DNA of 64,000 bases. It comes from Massilia sp. H6 (GTDB lineage: Bacteria; Pseudomonadota; Gammaproteobacteria; Burkholderiales; Burkholderiaceae_D). The stretch lies in assembly GCF_024802625.1 (NCBI RefSeq), contig NZ_CP103371.1, positions 62,001-126,000 of the forward strand. The letters are read 5' to 3'. Positions 9,002 to 17,145 of the stretch are shown here, one piece after another (position 1 is the stretch's first letter; every line of letters starts with the position of its first letter). Below the pieces are notes generated by a model that was not told the origin of the DNA, did no database searches, and saw only the letters and a program-made list of their open reading frames with translations. Position numbers and translations under genes: made by a program.

Positions 9002-11134
9002 TTAGACCCACGGCGTGTAGTCCATGCCGCCACTAATCGTGCCAATGACCTGCGCCTGGTTCTCGAAGCCCTCACTGAACTCGACCATGATCTGAGCGCG
9101 GCTGCTGCTCTCGATGCGGCCCACCCAGTACTCGTAACCGGCGGCATCCGGTTCGCGGTCCAGGATGTTGAGGTAGAGCTGGCGCAGGAACTGCGCGTCG
9201 GTGGGCGCTGCGCCGTAGATGGCGGCGAACTCGGGCTGCTGTGTGAATTCCTGGGCAACCGTCACTAACGAGGTACCGCCTTCCATGCGCCACATCCAGT
9301 AACCGAGCCCTGCCTTTTCCGCCGGACGGCCGAGTGCTGCTTCGTACAGGCGGTAAGCCTGACCGCCAATGCCGTCGATGTCGATCGCCTTGAAGCCGTC
9401 GCTGAACTGAATGCGCTCGACGTTGATCAGGGTGTCCTTGCCGTCAGTGCCCGATTTGGCCGCCACGGTATAGCCCCAGATGGCGCGCGCCACCGTATAA
9501 TTTGCGCTGCTGCCGGCATATATCGCAGTGTCGACACCAGCACCGCCGTCGATGGCATTGTCGCCGGCGCCGACGATGAACTTGTCGTTACCCGCGCCGC
9601 CGGTCTGGTTGGCGCTGCTTGCAATGGTGAAATTCATGCGGGTGGTGGCGCTGGTGACGTTGTCGGCAATGTCTACCGACGAGGCACCCACGACATAGTC
9701 GCCGTTTGGCAGCGCGTCGGATGCCAGGGTCCACCTGCCGTCTGCGCCTACCGTGGTACGGCCGATTTCAATGGCTTTCACGGCGTGTACCATCACGATG
9801 CTCGTGCCGGCTTCGCCGCTACCGCTGAAGACTGGCTTGTTCCCGCCCGCGTCCAGCGAATACGTGTTGGTCGGCGCGGTCGGCGCCTTGCCGTCGACAT
9901 TGAACGTGTCGAACCCGCTAGTTGCAGAGACGTTGCCTGCACTATCGGTTGCAGTCGCATACACCCGGTAGTCGGTGCCATCCGGCAGTGTGCTGCCGGT
10001 GACCTTGAACACACCGTTCGCGCCTGCCGTAGTCGTGGCGATCAGGGTTTGGCCCAGATAGATCTTCACCGTCGAATTGGCTTCGGCGACACCGGTGATG
10101 AGCGGATTATTGCCGGTTGTATAGCCCTTGGCATTCTTGGTGACGGCGAAGCTTGGGGCCTCCGGCGGCACTGAATCGATCACCATCGCGCGCTCGACGG
10201 TCATGTCCGCGAAGCGCAACTGCTCGATCGAAATCAGGGTATCGATACCCTCTGCCGCGCTGGTCACGGTAAGATTGCCATCCGCGGTGCTAGTAATGTT
10301 GTAGTTATTGCGTACGCCGGTAAATACCGCCGTGTCGTTGCCATCGCCGCCATTGATCACGTCATTTCCTCCATTGCCTTGCAGGGTGTCATTGAATGCG
10401 GTACCAACCAGCGTCTCGGCGCTGTTGGTACCGGTAAGGTAAATCGCTTCAGTGGAAGCGTTGAAACCAAGCGCTCCGCCCAGGCCGTCGCCGCCGTAGA
10501 TCCACTTCAGCGCAGCGATGTCGTACGGACTGAATTCGGCATGATTATTCGTATGTGGCGCATAGGTCATCAGGGTATTGCCGGCATTGTCTTGCCCTGC
10601 CGACAATACGATATCGCCCTCGAACGGATGCTTCAGGCCCACCGCATGACCCAGTTCGTGCAGCAGGGTTTCATAGCCTTCGGTCCCTGGTGTCAGATCG
10701 CGGTTGCGCATGCGCCACTCGGCATTGTCGAGGTAAACCCAGGCATTGGCGTTATAGCTAACGACCTCGTTGGTAACGGGGTTGAAGCTGTAGCCGCCCT
10801 GCCAGCTGCACAGGCCAACGGTGTTGCTGCTCGTGATGTCGATATTGCACAGATGGATCTGCGCGGCGGCACCGTTCGATGTTTCGACAAATTCGATTCC
10901 AGTCAGCGCGCGCAACTCGTCGAATGCGATGCGCACGTTGTTCTGCTGCGCCAGCGTAAAGGCTTCCTGCCCGGTCTTTCCGGCCTCGGTACCCGAGGTA
11001 ATCGAGAACGTGTAGTACAGGGTATTGGCCGGCAGGCCAGTAATAAAATTCCAATGGGGTCCCTTATCGAGCAGCGCATCGATATGTTGGTAACCCGAAA
11101 GGGGCAAATTTGTCAGTTCTGCTACCGTTGCCAT
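9002..11134 (-). CDS. M10-like secreted metalloprotease with Ig-like, RTX-like and DUF4214 regions
   Basis: 710 residues with no N-terminal signal peptide. Residues 1-215 resemble a serralysin-type catalytic domain: the zinc motif HELGHAVGLKH is at 159-169 and a Met-turn (NTLMTYAP) is at about 186-193. Residues 235-270 hold a short glycine/aspartate calcium-binding stretch (GNGGNDVINGGDGND). Next come two bacterial Ig-like repeats (about 310-500), a second RTX-like stretch (GGAGNDKFIVGAGDNAIDGG, near 513) and a C-terminal DUF4214 domain with two repeats (RLYEAALGRPAEKAGLGYWM and LYLNILDREPDAAGYEYWVG). The lack of a Sec signal together with RTX-like repeats suggests type I secretion, but no type I secretion genes are in the window. 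The substrate is unknown. Confidence 0.85.
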   Translation of the reverse strand: MATVAELTNLPLSGYQHIDALLDKGPHWNFITGLPANTLYYTFSITSGTEAGKTGQEAFTLAQQNNVRIAFDELRALTGIEFVETSNGAAAQIHLCNIDITSSNTVGLCSWQGGYSFNPVTNEVVSYNANAWVYLDNAEWRMRNRDLTPGTEGYETLLHELGHAVGLKHPFEGDIVLSAGQDNAGNTLMTYAPHTNNHAEFSPYDIAALKWIYGGDGLGGALGFNASTEAIYLTGTNSAETLVGTAFNDTLQGNGGNDVINGGDGNDTAVFTGVRNNYNITSTADGNLTVTSAAEGIDTLISIEQLRFADMTVERAMVIDSVPPEAPSFAVTKNAKGYTTGNNPLITGVAEANSTVKIYLGQTLIATTTAGANGVFKVTGSTLPDGTDYRVYATATDSAGNVSATSGFDTFNVDGKAPTAPTNTYSLDAGGNKPVFSGSGEAGTSIVMVHAVKAIEIGRTTVGADGRWTLASDALPNGDYVVGASSVDIADNVTSATTRMNFTIASSANQTGGAGNDKFIVGAGDNAIDGGAGVDTAIYAGSSANYTVARAIWGYTVAAKSGTDGKDTLINVERIQFSDGFKAIDIDGIGGQAYRLYEAALGRPAEKAGLGYWMWRMEGGTSLVTVAQEFTQQPEFAAIYGAAPTDAQFLRQLYLNILDREPDAAGYEYWVGRIESSSRAQIMVEFSEGFENQAQVIGTISGGMDYTPWV

Positions 11135-11185
11135 ACAAACCTTTGAAAACTATCAGGAATTTCTGCTGAGCTTACTTGTTCGGGA

Positions 11186-11214
11186 AGTATTTGCTCTAGG
11201 ACAAGCGAAGTCAA
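11186..11214 (-). promoter_or_regulatory. candidate sigma70 promoter for the M10-like protease
   Basis: On the minus strand TTGACT (11214-11209) and AATACT (11191-11186) are separated by 17 bases, which would give a leader of about 45 bases before the ATG at 11134. The match is by eye. Confidence 0.4.
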
Positions 11215-11295
11215 ATACGAATTTCAATCGTGCGCACGACTTGTCAAGTCCTCAAGGCTTCTACGCCACGCTCACGCTTTTTCTGAAACAAATTC

Positions 11296-13356
11296 TTACA
11301 ATTTGGGCGTCGCCAGCAGCGCTTTCAGGCTGGCCAGCCTTTCCTTTGGCGTAATAATTTCGGTTTCCTTCGGCGGCGCATCGCCGACGTCGAGCGCCAT
11401 TTCCTTGATGAAGCGCGATGGTTCGCAATGCACCAGCTCGCCGGCGCGCTTGCGCTTCTTGCACCAGCTCAGGCGCAGGGTGCGCTGGGCGCGGGTAATG
11501 CCCACGTACATCAGGCGCCGCTCTTCCTGGATACGCGCGGCGATGATTTCCACTGGCGCGTCGGGATCGCCCTTGTGCGGCAAGATGCCTTCTTCCACGC
11601 CGACCAGGAACACATGCGGGTATTCCAGCCCCTTGGAGGCGTGCAGGGTCGACATGCGCACTGCGTCCTGTTCATCGTCCTGCCCCTCGAGCATCGACAT
11701 CAAGGCCACCATCTGGGTCAATTCGAGCAGGTTCTTTTCTTCGCCATCCCGCTCGCGCCCGCCCCTGCCGCGTTCCTTTAGCCAGTTGGTAAATTCGAGC
11801 ACGTTCTGCCACTTGGCCTGGGCCGCGCGGTCGTCGAAATTTTCGTAAAGATAGTGCTCGTAGTTAATCTCTTTCATCATGTCATCGAGTACTTCGGCGG
11901 CATTGTCGCCACTGCCCGACGGCCCCGGCCGGGTAGCGCGGTCTTCCAGGCCGTTCATGAAATGGCAAAAGCCGCGCAAGGGCAAGAGCTGGCGGTCCGG
12001 CAGCTTGGCTTCCAGGCCGCCTTTCTGGGCCGCATCGAACAGCGAACAATTCCACTGCTTGGAGAATTCGCCCAACACCTCCAGCGTAGCCATGCCGACC
12101 CCGCGCTTGGGGGTGGTAACGGCGCGGATAAAGGCCGGGTCGTCGTTCTGGTTGGCAATCAGGCGCAGGTAGGCGATCACGTCCTTGATCTCCGCCTTGT
12201 CGAAAAAGCTCTGGCCGCCTGACATCGTGTACGGGATGCGCTCCTTGCGCAGCGACTGCTCGATGACGCGCGCCTGGTGGTTGCCGCGGTACAAAATCGC
12301 GTAGTCGGCCCAATGATTCTTGCGCTGGAAATGGTCGGCCGAGATCATGATCGCCACCTGCTCGGCTTCCTGCTCGTCGCTCTGCATGCCCAGCACTTCG
12401 ATCGGCTCGCCCAGGCCATGCTCGGACCAGAGCGACTTTTCGAACAGCTTCGGGTTGTTGCCGATGACGGCATTGGCCGCCTGCAAGATGCGCGTGGTCG
12501 AGCGGTAGTTCTGCTCGAGCTTCACCACCCGCAGGTCGGGAAAGTCGGTCTGCAGGGTTTTCAGGTTTTCCACCGAGGCGCCACGCCAGGCGTAGATCGC
12601 CTGGTCGTCGTCGCCCACGGCGGTGAACATCGGCTTCTTGCCGATGCCCGTTACCAGCAGTTTGACCAGTTCGTATTGGCAGGTGTTGGTGTCCTGGTAC
12701 TCGTCCATCAACAGATAGCGCAGGCGCCGTTGCCAGCGGTCGCGGATCGATTCGTTGTTGCGGAACAGTTCCACCGGCAGGCGGATCAGGTCGTCGAAGT
12801 CCACCGCCTGGTATGCCTGCAGGGTCGCCAGGTAGCTGCGGTAAACCCGTGCCGACATGGCTTCGTCCTCGTCTTTCGCCCCTTGAATAGCGTCCTCCGG
12901 GTCGACCAGGCCATTCTTCCACAGCGAAATCGCGTTCTGGATGCGGCGGATTTCCTGTTTATCCGTGGTCAGCGCCAGGTCGGAGACGATGGTGTAACAG
13001 TCGTCGCTGTCCATAATCGAAAACTTGTCCTTCAGGCCGACCCCGGCAGCTTCCTGGCGCAGGATCTTGACGCCCAGCGAGTGGAAGGTTGATACGGTCA
13101 GCTGCTTGGCCTGCTTCGGCTGCTTGAGCAGCTTGGCGATCCGCTCCTGCATCTCGAGCGCTGCCTTGTTGGTAAAGGTCAGGGCGGCAATCGTGCGCGG
13201 ATCATAGCCACGGTCTTCGATCATGTACGCAATTTTTTGCGTGATGACGCGCGTTTTCCCCGAACCGGCCCCCGCCAGCACCAGGCACGGACCGTCCAGA
13301 TAGAGCACGGCTTCGCTTTGCGGCCCGTTGAGGCCGAATTTTGGTGCGTTGGACAT
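11296..13356 (-). CDS. rep: ATP-dependent DNA helicase Rep (UvrD/Rep superfamily 1)
   Basis: 686 residues. The Walker A motif AGAGSGKT is at about residues 28-35, followed by helicase motif Ia (ALTFTNKAALEMQERI), motif II (LLMDEYQDTN), motif III (GDDDQAIYAWRGAS), motif IV (LEQNYRSTTRIL), motif V (STLHASKGLEYPHVFLVG) and motif VI (RLMYVGITRAQ). This is a complete UvrD-type helicase. Length and the start MSNAPKFGLNGPQSEAV fit Rep, the 3'-5' helicase that clears proteins from replication forks, rather than UvrD. It is divergently arranged with modA, sharing about 67 bases of upstream DNA. Confidence 0.9.
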   Translation of the reverse strand: MSNAPKFGLNGPQSEAVLYLDGPCLVLAGAGSGKTRVITQKIAYMIEDRGYDPRTIAALTFTNKAALEMQERIAKLLKQPKQAKQLTVSTFHSLGVKILRQEAAGVGLKDKFSIMDSDDCYTIVSDLALTTDKQEIRRIQNAISLWKNGLVDPEDAIQGAKDEDEAMSARVYRSYLATLQAYQAVDFDDLIRLPVELFRNNESIRDRWQRRLRYLLMDEYQDTNTCQYELVKLLVTGIGKKPMFTAVGDDDQAIYAWRGASVENLKTLQTDFPDLRVVKLEQNYRSTTRILQAANAVIGNNPKLFEKSLWSEHGLGEPIEVLGMQSDEQEAEQVAIMISADHFQRKNHWADYAILYRGNHQARVIEQSLRKERIPYTMSGGQSFFDKAEIKDVIAYLRLIANQNDDPAFIRAVTTPKRGVGMATLEVLGEFSKQWNCSLFDAAQKGGLEAKLPDRQLLPLRGFCHFMNGLEDRATRPGPSGSGDNAAEVLDDMMKEINYEHYLYENFDDRAAQAKWQNVLEFTNWLKERGRGGRERDGEEKNLLELTQMVALMSMLEGQDDEQDAVRMSTLHASKGLEYPHVFLVGVEEGILPHKGDPDAPVEIIAARIQEERRLMYVGITRAQRTLRLSWCKKRKRAGELVHCEPSRFIKEMALDVGDAPPKETEIITPKERLASLKALLATPKL

Positions 13357-13423
13357 GGGAAGGTTTTCTGCAGGATGGCCGGGTATTGTAACGATGAGTT
13401 GGCGGCCACGCTAAAATGCCTGC

Positions 13424-14200
13424 ATGAATAAATTGCTCGGCATCTTGTTTGCAACACTGCTGGCCCTGCCTGCTACGTCAGCTACGGCCGCGCCGCTGCT
13501 GGTGGCTGCGGCAAGCGACCTGGTGTATTGCATCGACGAGCTGGCGGCGGCCTTCCGCCAGCAGGCACCCGGTACCGAGATCAAGATCTCCACCGGTGCT
13601 TCCGGCAATTTCGTTGCCCAGATCCGCAACGGCGCGCCCTTCCACGTGTTTCTGTCGGCCGACATGCTGTATCCCACCCAGCTGGCGAAACTGGGCGCGG
13701 CCGATGGCGCCACCCTGCGTCCTTACGCGATCGGCCGCATCGTGCTGTGGACCACCGATGCGCGTTTCGACCTGAGCCAGGGCATGAAGGTGTTACGCGA
13801 TTCACGCATCAAGCGCATCGCCATCGCCAACCCCGACACCGCGCCATATGGCCGCGCCGCCAGGGCAGCGCTTGAGCGCGACAAGCTGTGGGAGGCGCTT
13901 CAGCCGCGCCTCGTGATCGGCGAGAACATCGCCCAGGCGGCGCAGTTCGTCCAGACCGGCAACGCCCAACTGGGCATCGTGTCGCTGGCCACCGTGCGCG
14001 CGCCGAAGATGGCGGGCGTGGGGCGCTACCACCTGATCAGCGAGCTTGGGGTGGCGCCGATCGAACAGGGCGCCATCGTCACCAATGCGGGCAGCAAGGA
14101 ACCGATGGCACTGCGCTTCGTGCGCTTTCTCGGTTCGCCGCCGGCGCGCGCCATCCTCGAACGCCACGGCTTCGGCCTGCCCCCTGCTTCAGATGATTGA
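13424..14200 (+). CDS. modA: molybdate ABC transporter substrate-binding protein ModA
   Basis: 258 residues with a clear Sec signal peptide (LLGILFATLLALPATSATAA). The mature start APLLVAAASDLVYCIDEL and the ligand-binding segment STGASGNFVAQI are typical of the ModA/WtpA periplasmic binding proteins for molybdate or tungstate. The TGA stop at 14198-14200 overlaps the region that encodes the start of modB, so the two are co-transcribed. A TAAAAT box at 13412-13417 could be a -10 element. Confidence 0.88.
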   Translation: MNKLLGILFATLLALPATSATAAPLLVAAASDLVYCIDELAAAFRQQAPGTEIKISTGASGNFVAQIRNGAPFHVFLSADMLYPTQLAKLGAADGATLRPYAIGRIVLWTTDARFDLSQGMKVLRDSRIKRIAIANPDTAPYGRAARAALERDKLWEALQPRLVIGENIAQAAQFVQTGNAQLGIVSLATVRAPKMAGVGRYHLISELGVAPIEQGAIVTNAGSKEPMALRFVRFLGSPPARAILERHGFGLPPASDD

Positions 14201-14213
14201 CCTCGGGAGTTTC

Positions 14214-14900
14214 ATGTTCCCGCCCGAACTGTGGGCCGCGCTCTCGCTCACGTTGCGGCTTTCGCTGGTGACCTCGCTGGTGCTGCTGGCGATCGCCATC
14301 CCGCTCGCCAACTGGCTCAATACCAGCCGCATGCGCGGCATCTTGTTGATCGACACCTTGGTCAGCCTGCCGATCGTACTGCCGCCCACGGTCATCGGCT
14401 TTTATCTCTTGATGCTGATGGCGCCGCAACGGCCGCTGGGCGCGGCCTGGCTGTCGGTGTTCGGGCACCCGCTGCCGTTCTCGTTCGCAGGACTGGTGGC
14501 CGGCTCGGTCGTCTACAGCCTGCCGTTCGCGGTGCAGCCGATCCAGTCGGCCTTTCGCAACGTCAGCCGCGACCTGGTGCAGTCGGCGCTGGCGCTGGGC
14601 TTGAGCCGGCGCCAGGCTTTCTTTTCGGTCGTGCTGCCGCTGTCGCGCAACGGCATCTTTACCGGCCTGTCGCTCAGTTTCGCCCACACGATGGGCGAAT
14701 TCGGCGTGGTGCTGATGTTGGGCGGGAACATCCCTGGCCAGACCCGGGTCGCATCGATCGCGCTCTACGACGAGGCGCAAAAACTCAACTATGATGCCGC
14801 GCACGCGTATGCGCTGGTGCTGCTGGCGATCTCGTTTGCGATCCTGGTGACGATCGCCTTCTTCCAGCGCAAGCAGCACGCGCCGCTGCTGGGCAACTGA
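14214..14900 (+). CDS. modB: molybdate ABC transporter permease ModB
   Basis: 228 residues from the ATG at 14214, chosen because GGGAG sits about five bases before it. An ATG at 14193, overlapping the end of modA, is the alternative and adds seven residues. Five or so hydrophobic helices are visible. The cytoplasmic coupling loop ALALGLSRRQAFFSVVLPLS and the motif GEFGVVLMLGGNIPGQTR match ModB, including the usual EFG...PGxT pattern. It forms the membrane channel for molybdate uptake with ModA. The ATPase ModC is not encoded next to it: the following gene is an SRPBCC protein. Either modC lies elsewhere or the permease uses another ATPase. Confidence 0.88.
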   Translation: MFPPELWAALSLTLRLSLVTSLVLLAIAIPLANWLNTSRMRGILLIDTLVSLPIVLPPTVIGFYLLMLMAPQRPLGAAWLSVFGHPLPFSFAGLVAGSVVYSLPFAVQPIQSAFRNVSRDLVQSALALGLSRRQAFFSVVLPLSRNGIFTGLSLSFAHTMGEFGVVLMLGGNIPGQTRVASIALYDEAQKLNYDAAHAYALVLLAISFAILVTIAFFQRKQHAPLLGN

Positions 14901-15002
14901 AGCTGGCAATCAGCAGCACTGGCGCGACGCCTGCGCGTGCAATCGGGTACCATTTCGCCCTTGCAGCGCAAACAGCGCTGGCGCTTTTTTGGACACCGCA
15001 TT

Positions 15003-15488
15003 ATGAAATTTGAACATCTCATCCAGATCAACGATCCGCTCAACCCGCTGGTCGACACCCTCACCACCGAGCAATTGTGGCGCGGCCTGGTGCTGCGCGC
15101 CGAATCGCCCGAGCTGTTCGTGCCGCACCTGGACGAATGCCAGATCGGCGAACGCACCAGTGGCAGTTTCACGCGCCGCCTGCGCTATGGCGATCTGGTG
15201 ATCGACGACGTCGTGCACATGACGCCGCTGCAAGAAGTGCGCTTCGAGGTACCTGCGCAGGGCGATATCGCCGCCTCGAGCCTGAAGATGATCATCGAAA
15301 CCCCGACCAACGCCATGCTGCTGGTGCGCTTTTGCTACGACGATGGCCAGGGCGAGCATGTCGACGAAGCCAACAAGATGTATGACGACTTCAAGCGCTC
15401 GGCCTACCAGGAGGCCGATATCGATACGGTGCGCATCCTGCGCCAGCTCGCGGCAGAGGGCAAGCTCGACGCGAGTTATCTGAACTGA
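15003..15488 (+). CDS. SRPBCC family protein (AtaL-like, DUF1857)
   Basis: 161 residues from the ATG at 15003. The sequence (FEHLIQINDPLNPLVDTLTT, LWRGLVLRAESPELFVPHLD, VHMTPLQEVRFEVP) fits the AtaL-like branch of the SRPBCC/START fold, in which a hydrophobic pocket binds a small ligand. Function is unknown in most members. An in-frame upstream extension exists but lacks family similarity. The last three codons and the stop lie in a tandem decamer repeat. The gene follows modB on the same strand with a gap of about 100 bases. Confidence 0.75.
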   Translation: MKFEHLIQINDPLNPLVDTLTTEQLWRGLVLRAESPELFVPHLDECQIGERTSGSFTRRLRYGDLVIDDVVHMTPLQEVRFEVPAQGDIAASSLKMIIETPTNAMLLVRFCYDDGQGEHVDEANKMYDDFKRSAYQEADIDTVRILRQLAAEGKLDASYLN

Positions 15489-15519
15489 GCTGAACTGAGC
15501 TGAACTGAGCTGAACTGAG
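15480..15519 (+). repeat. four tandem copies of a 10-bp unit across a stop codon
   Basis: The decamer CTGAACTGAG is repeated four times without a mismatch. The first copy encodes the last residues (Leu-Asn) and the TGA stop of the SRPBCC gene. Because the unit is not a multiple of three, the array places TGA triplets in all three plus-strand frames. Confidence 0.95.
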
Positions 15520-15526
15520 TCGGCCC

Positions 15527-15555
15527 GCAGGGTGGGCGGATTCTGCTCACCCTGC
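15527..15555. terminator. bidirectional hairpin between convergent genes
   Basis: Arms 15527-15537 and 15545-15555 pair over 11 bp with one G-T type mismatch and a 7-base loop. It separates the SRPBCC gene (plus) from the flavoprotein gene (minus). No T-run follows. Confidence 0.6.
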
Positions 15556-15575
15556 ACGGCGCGGCCACGCCCGCG

Positions 15576-17015
15576 TCAGATCCCCGGTTTGCTGTCCGAC
15601 GCGTCGACCTTGCTCTCGCCCTCGGCCAGGCAGCGCGCCAGGTCGCGCAGCGCGGTGCGCACGCCTTCTTCGATCACCGGATGATAGAACGGCATCTCCA
15701 GCATCTGTTCCACCGTCATGCGCATCTGGCAAGCCCAGGACAGCGTGTGCGCCAGGTGCTCGGCGCGCGGTGCGATCATTTCCGCGCCCAGGAAGCGGCA
15801 TGAGCCGAATTCGGCGTACACCCGCAGCAATCCCTTGTTCTGCAACATGACCCGGCTGCGGCCCTGGTTCGCGAACGATACCTGCCCCACCGCGAACTTG
15901 TACTGGCCACCCTCGCACAGGCTGCGGTAGCTGGCGCCGAGCGTGGCGATGTTCGGCTCGGTGAAGGCGACCGCGATCGGTGTGCGACGCAGGCCGGGAC
16001 GTACGTCCGGATAACGGCCCGCGTTGTCGCCGGCGATCTTGCCATTGTCGGCCGCGTCGTGCAGCAGCGGACGTTCGTTGTTGGCGTCGCCGGCGATGAA
16101 GATATGGCTGCTGCCACATTGCATTGTGCGCGAATCGAACACCGGCACACCGTGCTTGCCGCGTTCGATGCCGGTTTCTTCGAGACCAATGTCGTACACG
16201 TTCGGGGTGCGGCCGGCCGCCATCAGCACGAACTGGAAGCGTTCGGTGGATTCCTTGCCGAGTGCATCGCTGACCGTTAGCGCCACCTCATCGCCTTCCT
16301 GCACCGCGCCCACCACCTTCGACTGGAACTGTATGTCGAGTTCTTCGTTCAGCACGCGGCCGGCTTCGTGCAGCACCTCGGGGTCGCTGATGTGGGCGAT
16401 GCTGCCCCCGCGCGTGTAGAACTTTACGCGCACGCCAAGACGGTTCAAGGCCTGTCCCAGTTCCAGCCCGATGACGCCGGTGCCGATCACCGCCACCGAG
16501 CGCGGCAGATCTTCCCAGTAGAACACGTCGTCGCTGGTGACAATGCCGGGGCCGACGTTCTCCAGCTCGGGCAGGCGCAGCGGCGTGGAGCCGGTGGCGA
16601 TCACGATGCGCGCCGCGGTGATCTCGGTGTGCTCGTCCACCACCAGCGTATGCGGACCGGTAAAGCGTGCATGGCCACGCAACTTGTCTTCGGCCGGCAT
16701 GGCTTCGACGCCGTCAACGACAAAGCCGACGAAGCGGTCGCGCTCGCGGCGCACGCGCTCCATCACGGCCCGCCCGTCGATGCGGACCTCGCCCGCATGC
16801 ACGCCAAACGGCGCCGCATGCTGCATCGAATGGGCCGCCTCTGCAGCCGCGATCAGGAGTTTGCTCGGCATGCAGCCCACCAGCGCGCAGGTGGTGCCGT
16901 ATTGGCCGCCCTCGATCACCACGGTGCGCGCACCCTGCGCCTTGGCTGCCCGGTATGCCGTCATGCCGGCGGTGCCGGTGCCGATGACGGCAACATCGAT
17001 ATTCAGTTTGTTCAT
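15576..17015 (-). CDS. dihydrolipoyl dehydrogenase-type pyridine nucleotide-disulfide oxidoreductase
   Basis: 479 residues from the ATG at 17015, which has GGAGA seven bases before it. The FAD-binding motif VIGTGTAGMTAYRAA is at the N-terminus. The redox-active disulfide CALVGC sits in the context TTCALVGCMPSKLL. The NAD(P)-binding motif VIGTGVIGLELGQALNRLG is near residue 175, and the second FAD segment IFIAGDANNERPLLHDAADN follows. The C-terminal dimerisation segment carries FYHPVIEEGVRTAL, where the family has its catalytic His-Glu pair. It is not next to 2-oxoacid dehydrogenase subunits, so it is probably a stand-alone disulfide reductase, and the electron acceptor is unclear. It is divergent from the senA-like gene, about 130 bases away. 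Confidence 0.85.
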   Translation of the reverse strand: MNKLNIDVAVIGTGTAGMTAYRAAKAQGARTVVIEGGQYGTTCALVGCMPSKLLIAAAEAAHSMQHAAPFGVHAGEVRIDGRAVMERVRRERDRFVGFVVDGVEAMPAEDKLRGHARFTGPHTLVVDEHTEITAARIVIATGSTPLRLPELENVGPGIVTSDDVFYWEDLPRSVAVIGTGVIGLELGQALNRLGVRVKFYTRGGSIAHISDPEVLHEAGRVLNEELDIQFQSKVVGAVQEGDEVALTVSDALGKESTERFQFVLMAAGRTPNVYDIGLEETGIERGKHGVPVFDSRTMQCGSSHIFIAGDANNERPLLHDAADNGKIAGDNAGRYPDVRPGLRRTPIAVAFTEPNIATLGASYRSLCEGGQYKFAVGQVSFANQGRSRVMLQNKGLLRVYAEFGSCRFLGAEMIAPRAEHLAHTLSWACQMRMTVEQMLEMPFYHPVIEEGVRTALRDLARCLAEGESKVDASDSKPGI

Positions 17016-17110
17016 CTTTTTCTCCAGATCTCCATGTCTGAACGATACGCGATTTTCAGCGCGGCTGTCGGGAAGCGGCTGTCCGACGCGTCCCTGGGCG
17101 AAACGGTGCG

Positions 17111-17128
17111 ATCCTGCGGCGGCAGGAT
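17111..17128. promoter_or_regulatory. 7-bp hairpin in a divergent promoter region
   Basis: Arms ATCCTGC (17111-17117) and GCAGGAT (17122-17128) are perfectly complementary around GGCG. The element lies between the flavoprotein and senA-like starts, just upstream of a TACAAT box (17134-17139). It could be an operator for either gene. This is a weak inference. Confidence 0.3.
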
Positions 17129-17145
17129 GGCCGTACAATCCATGC

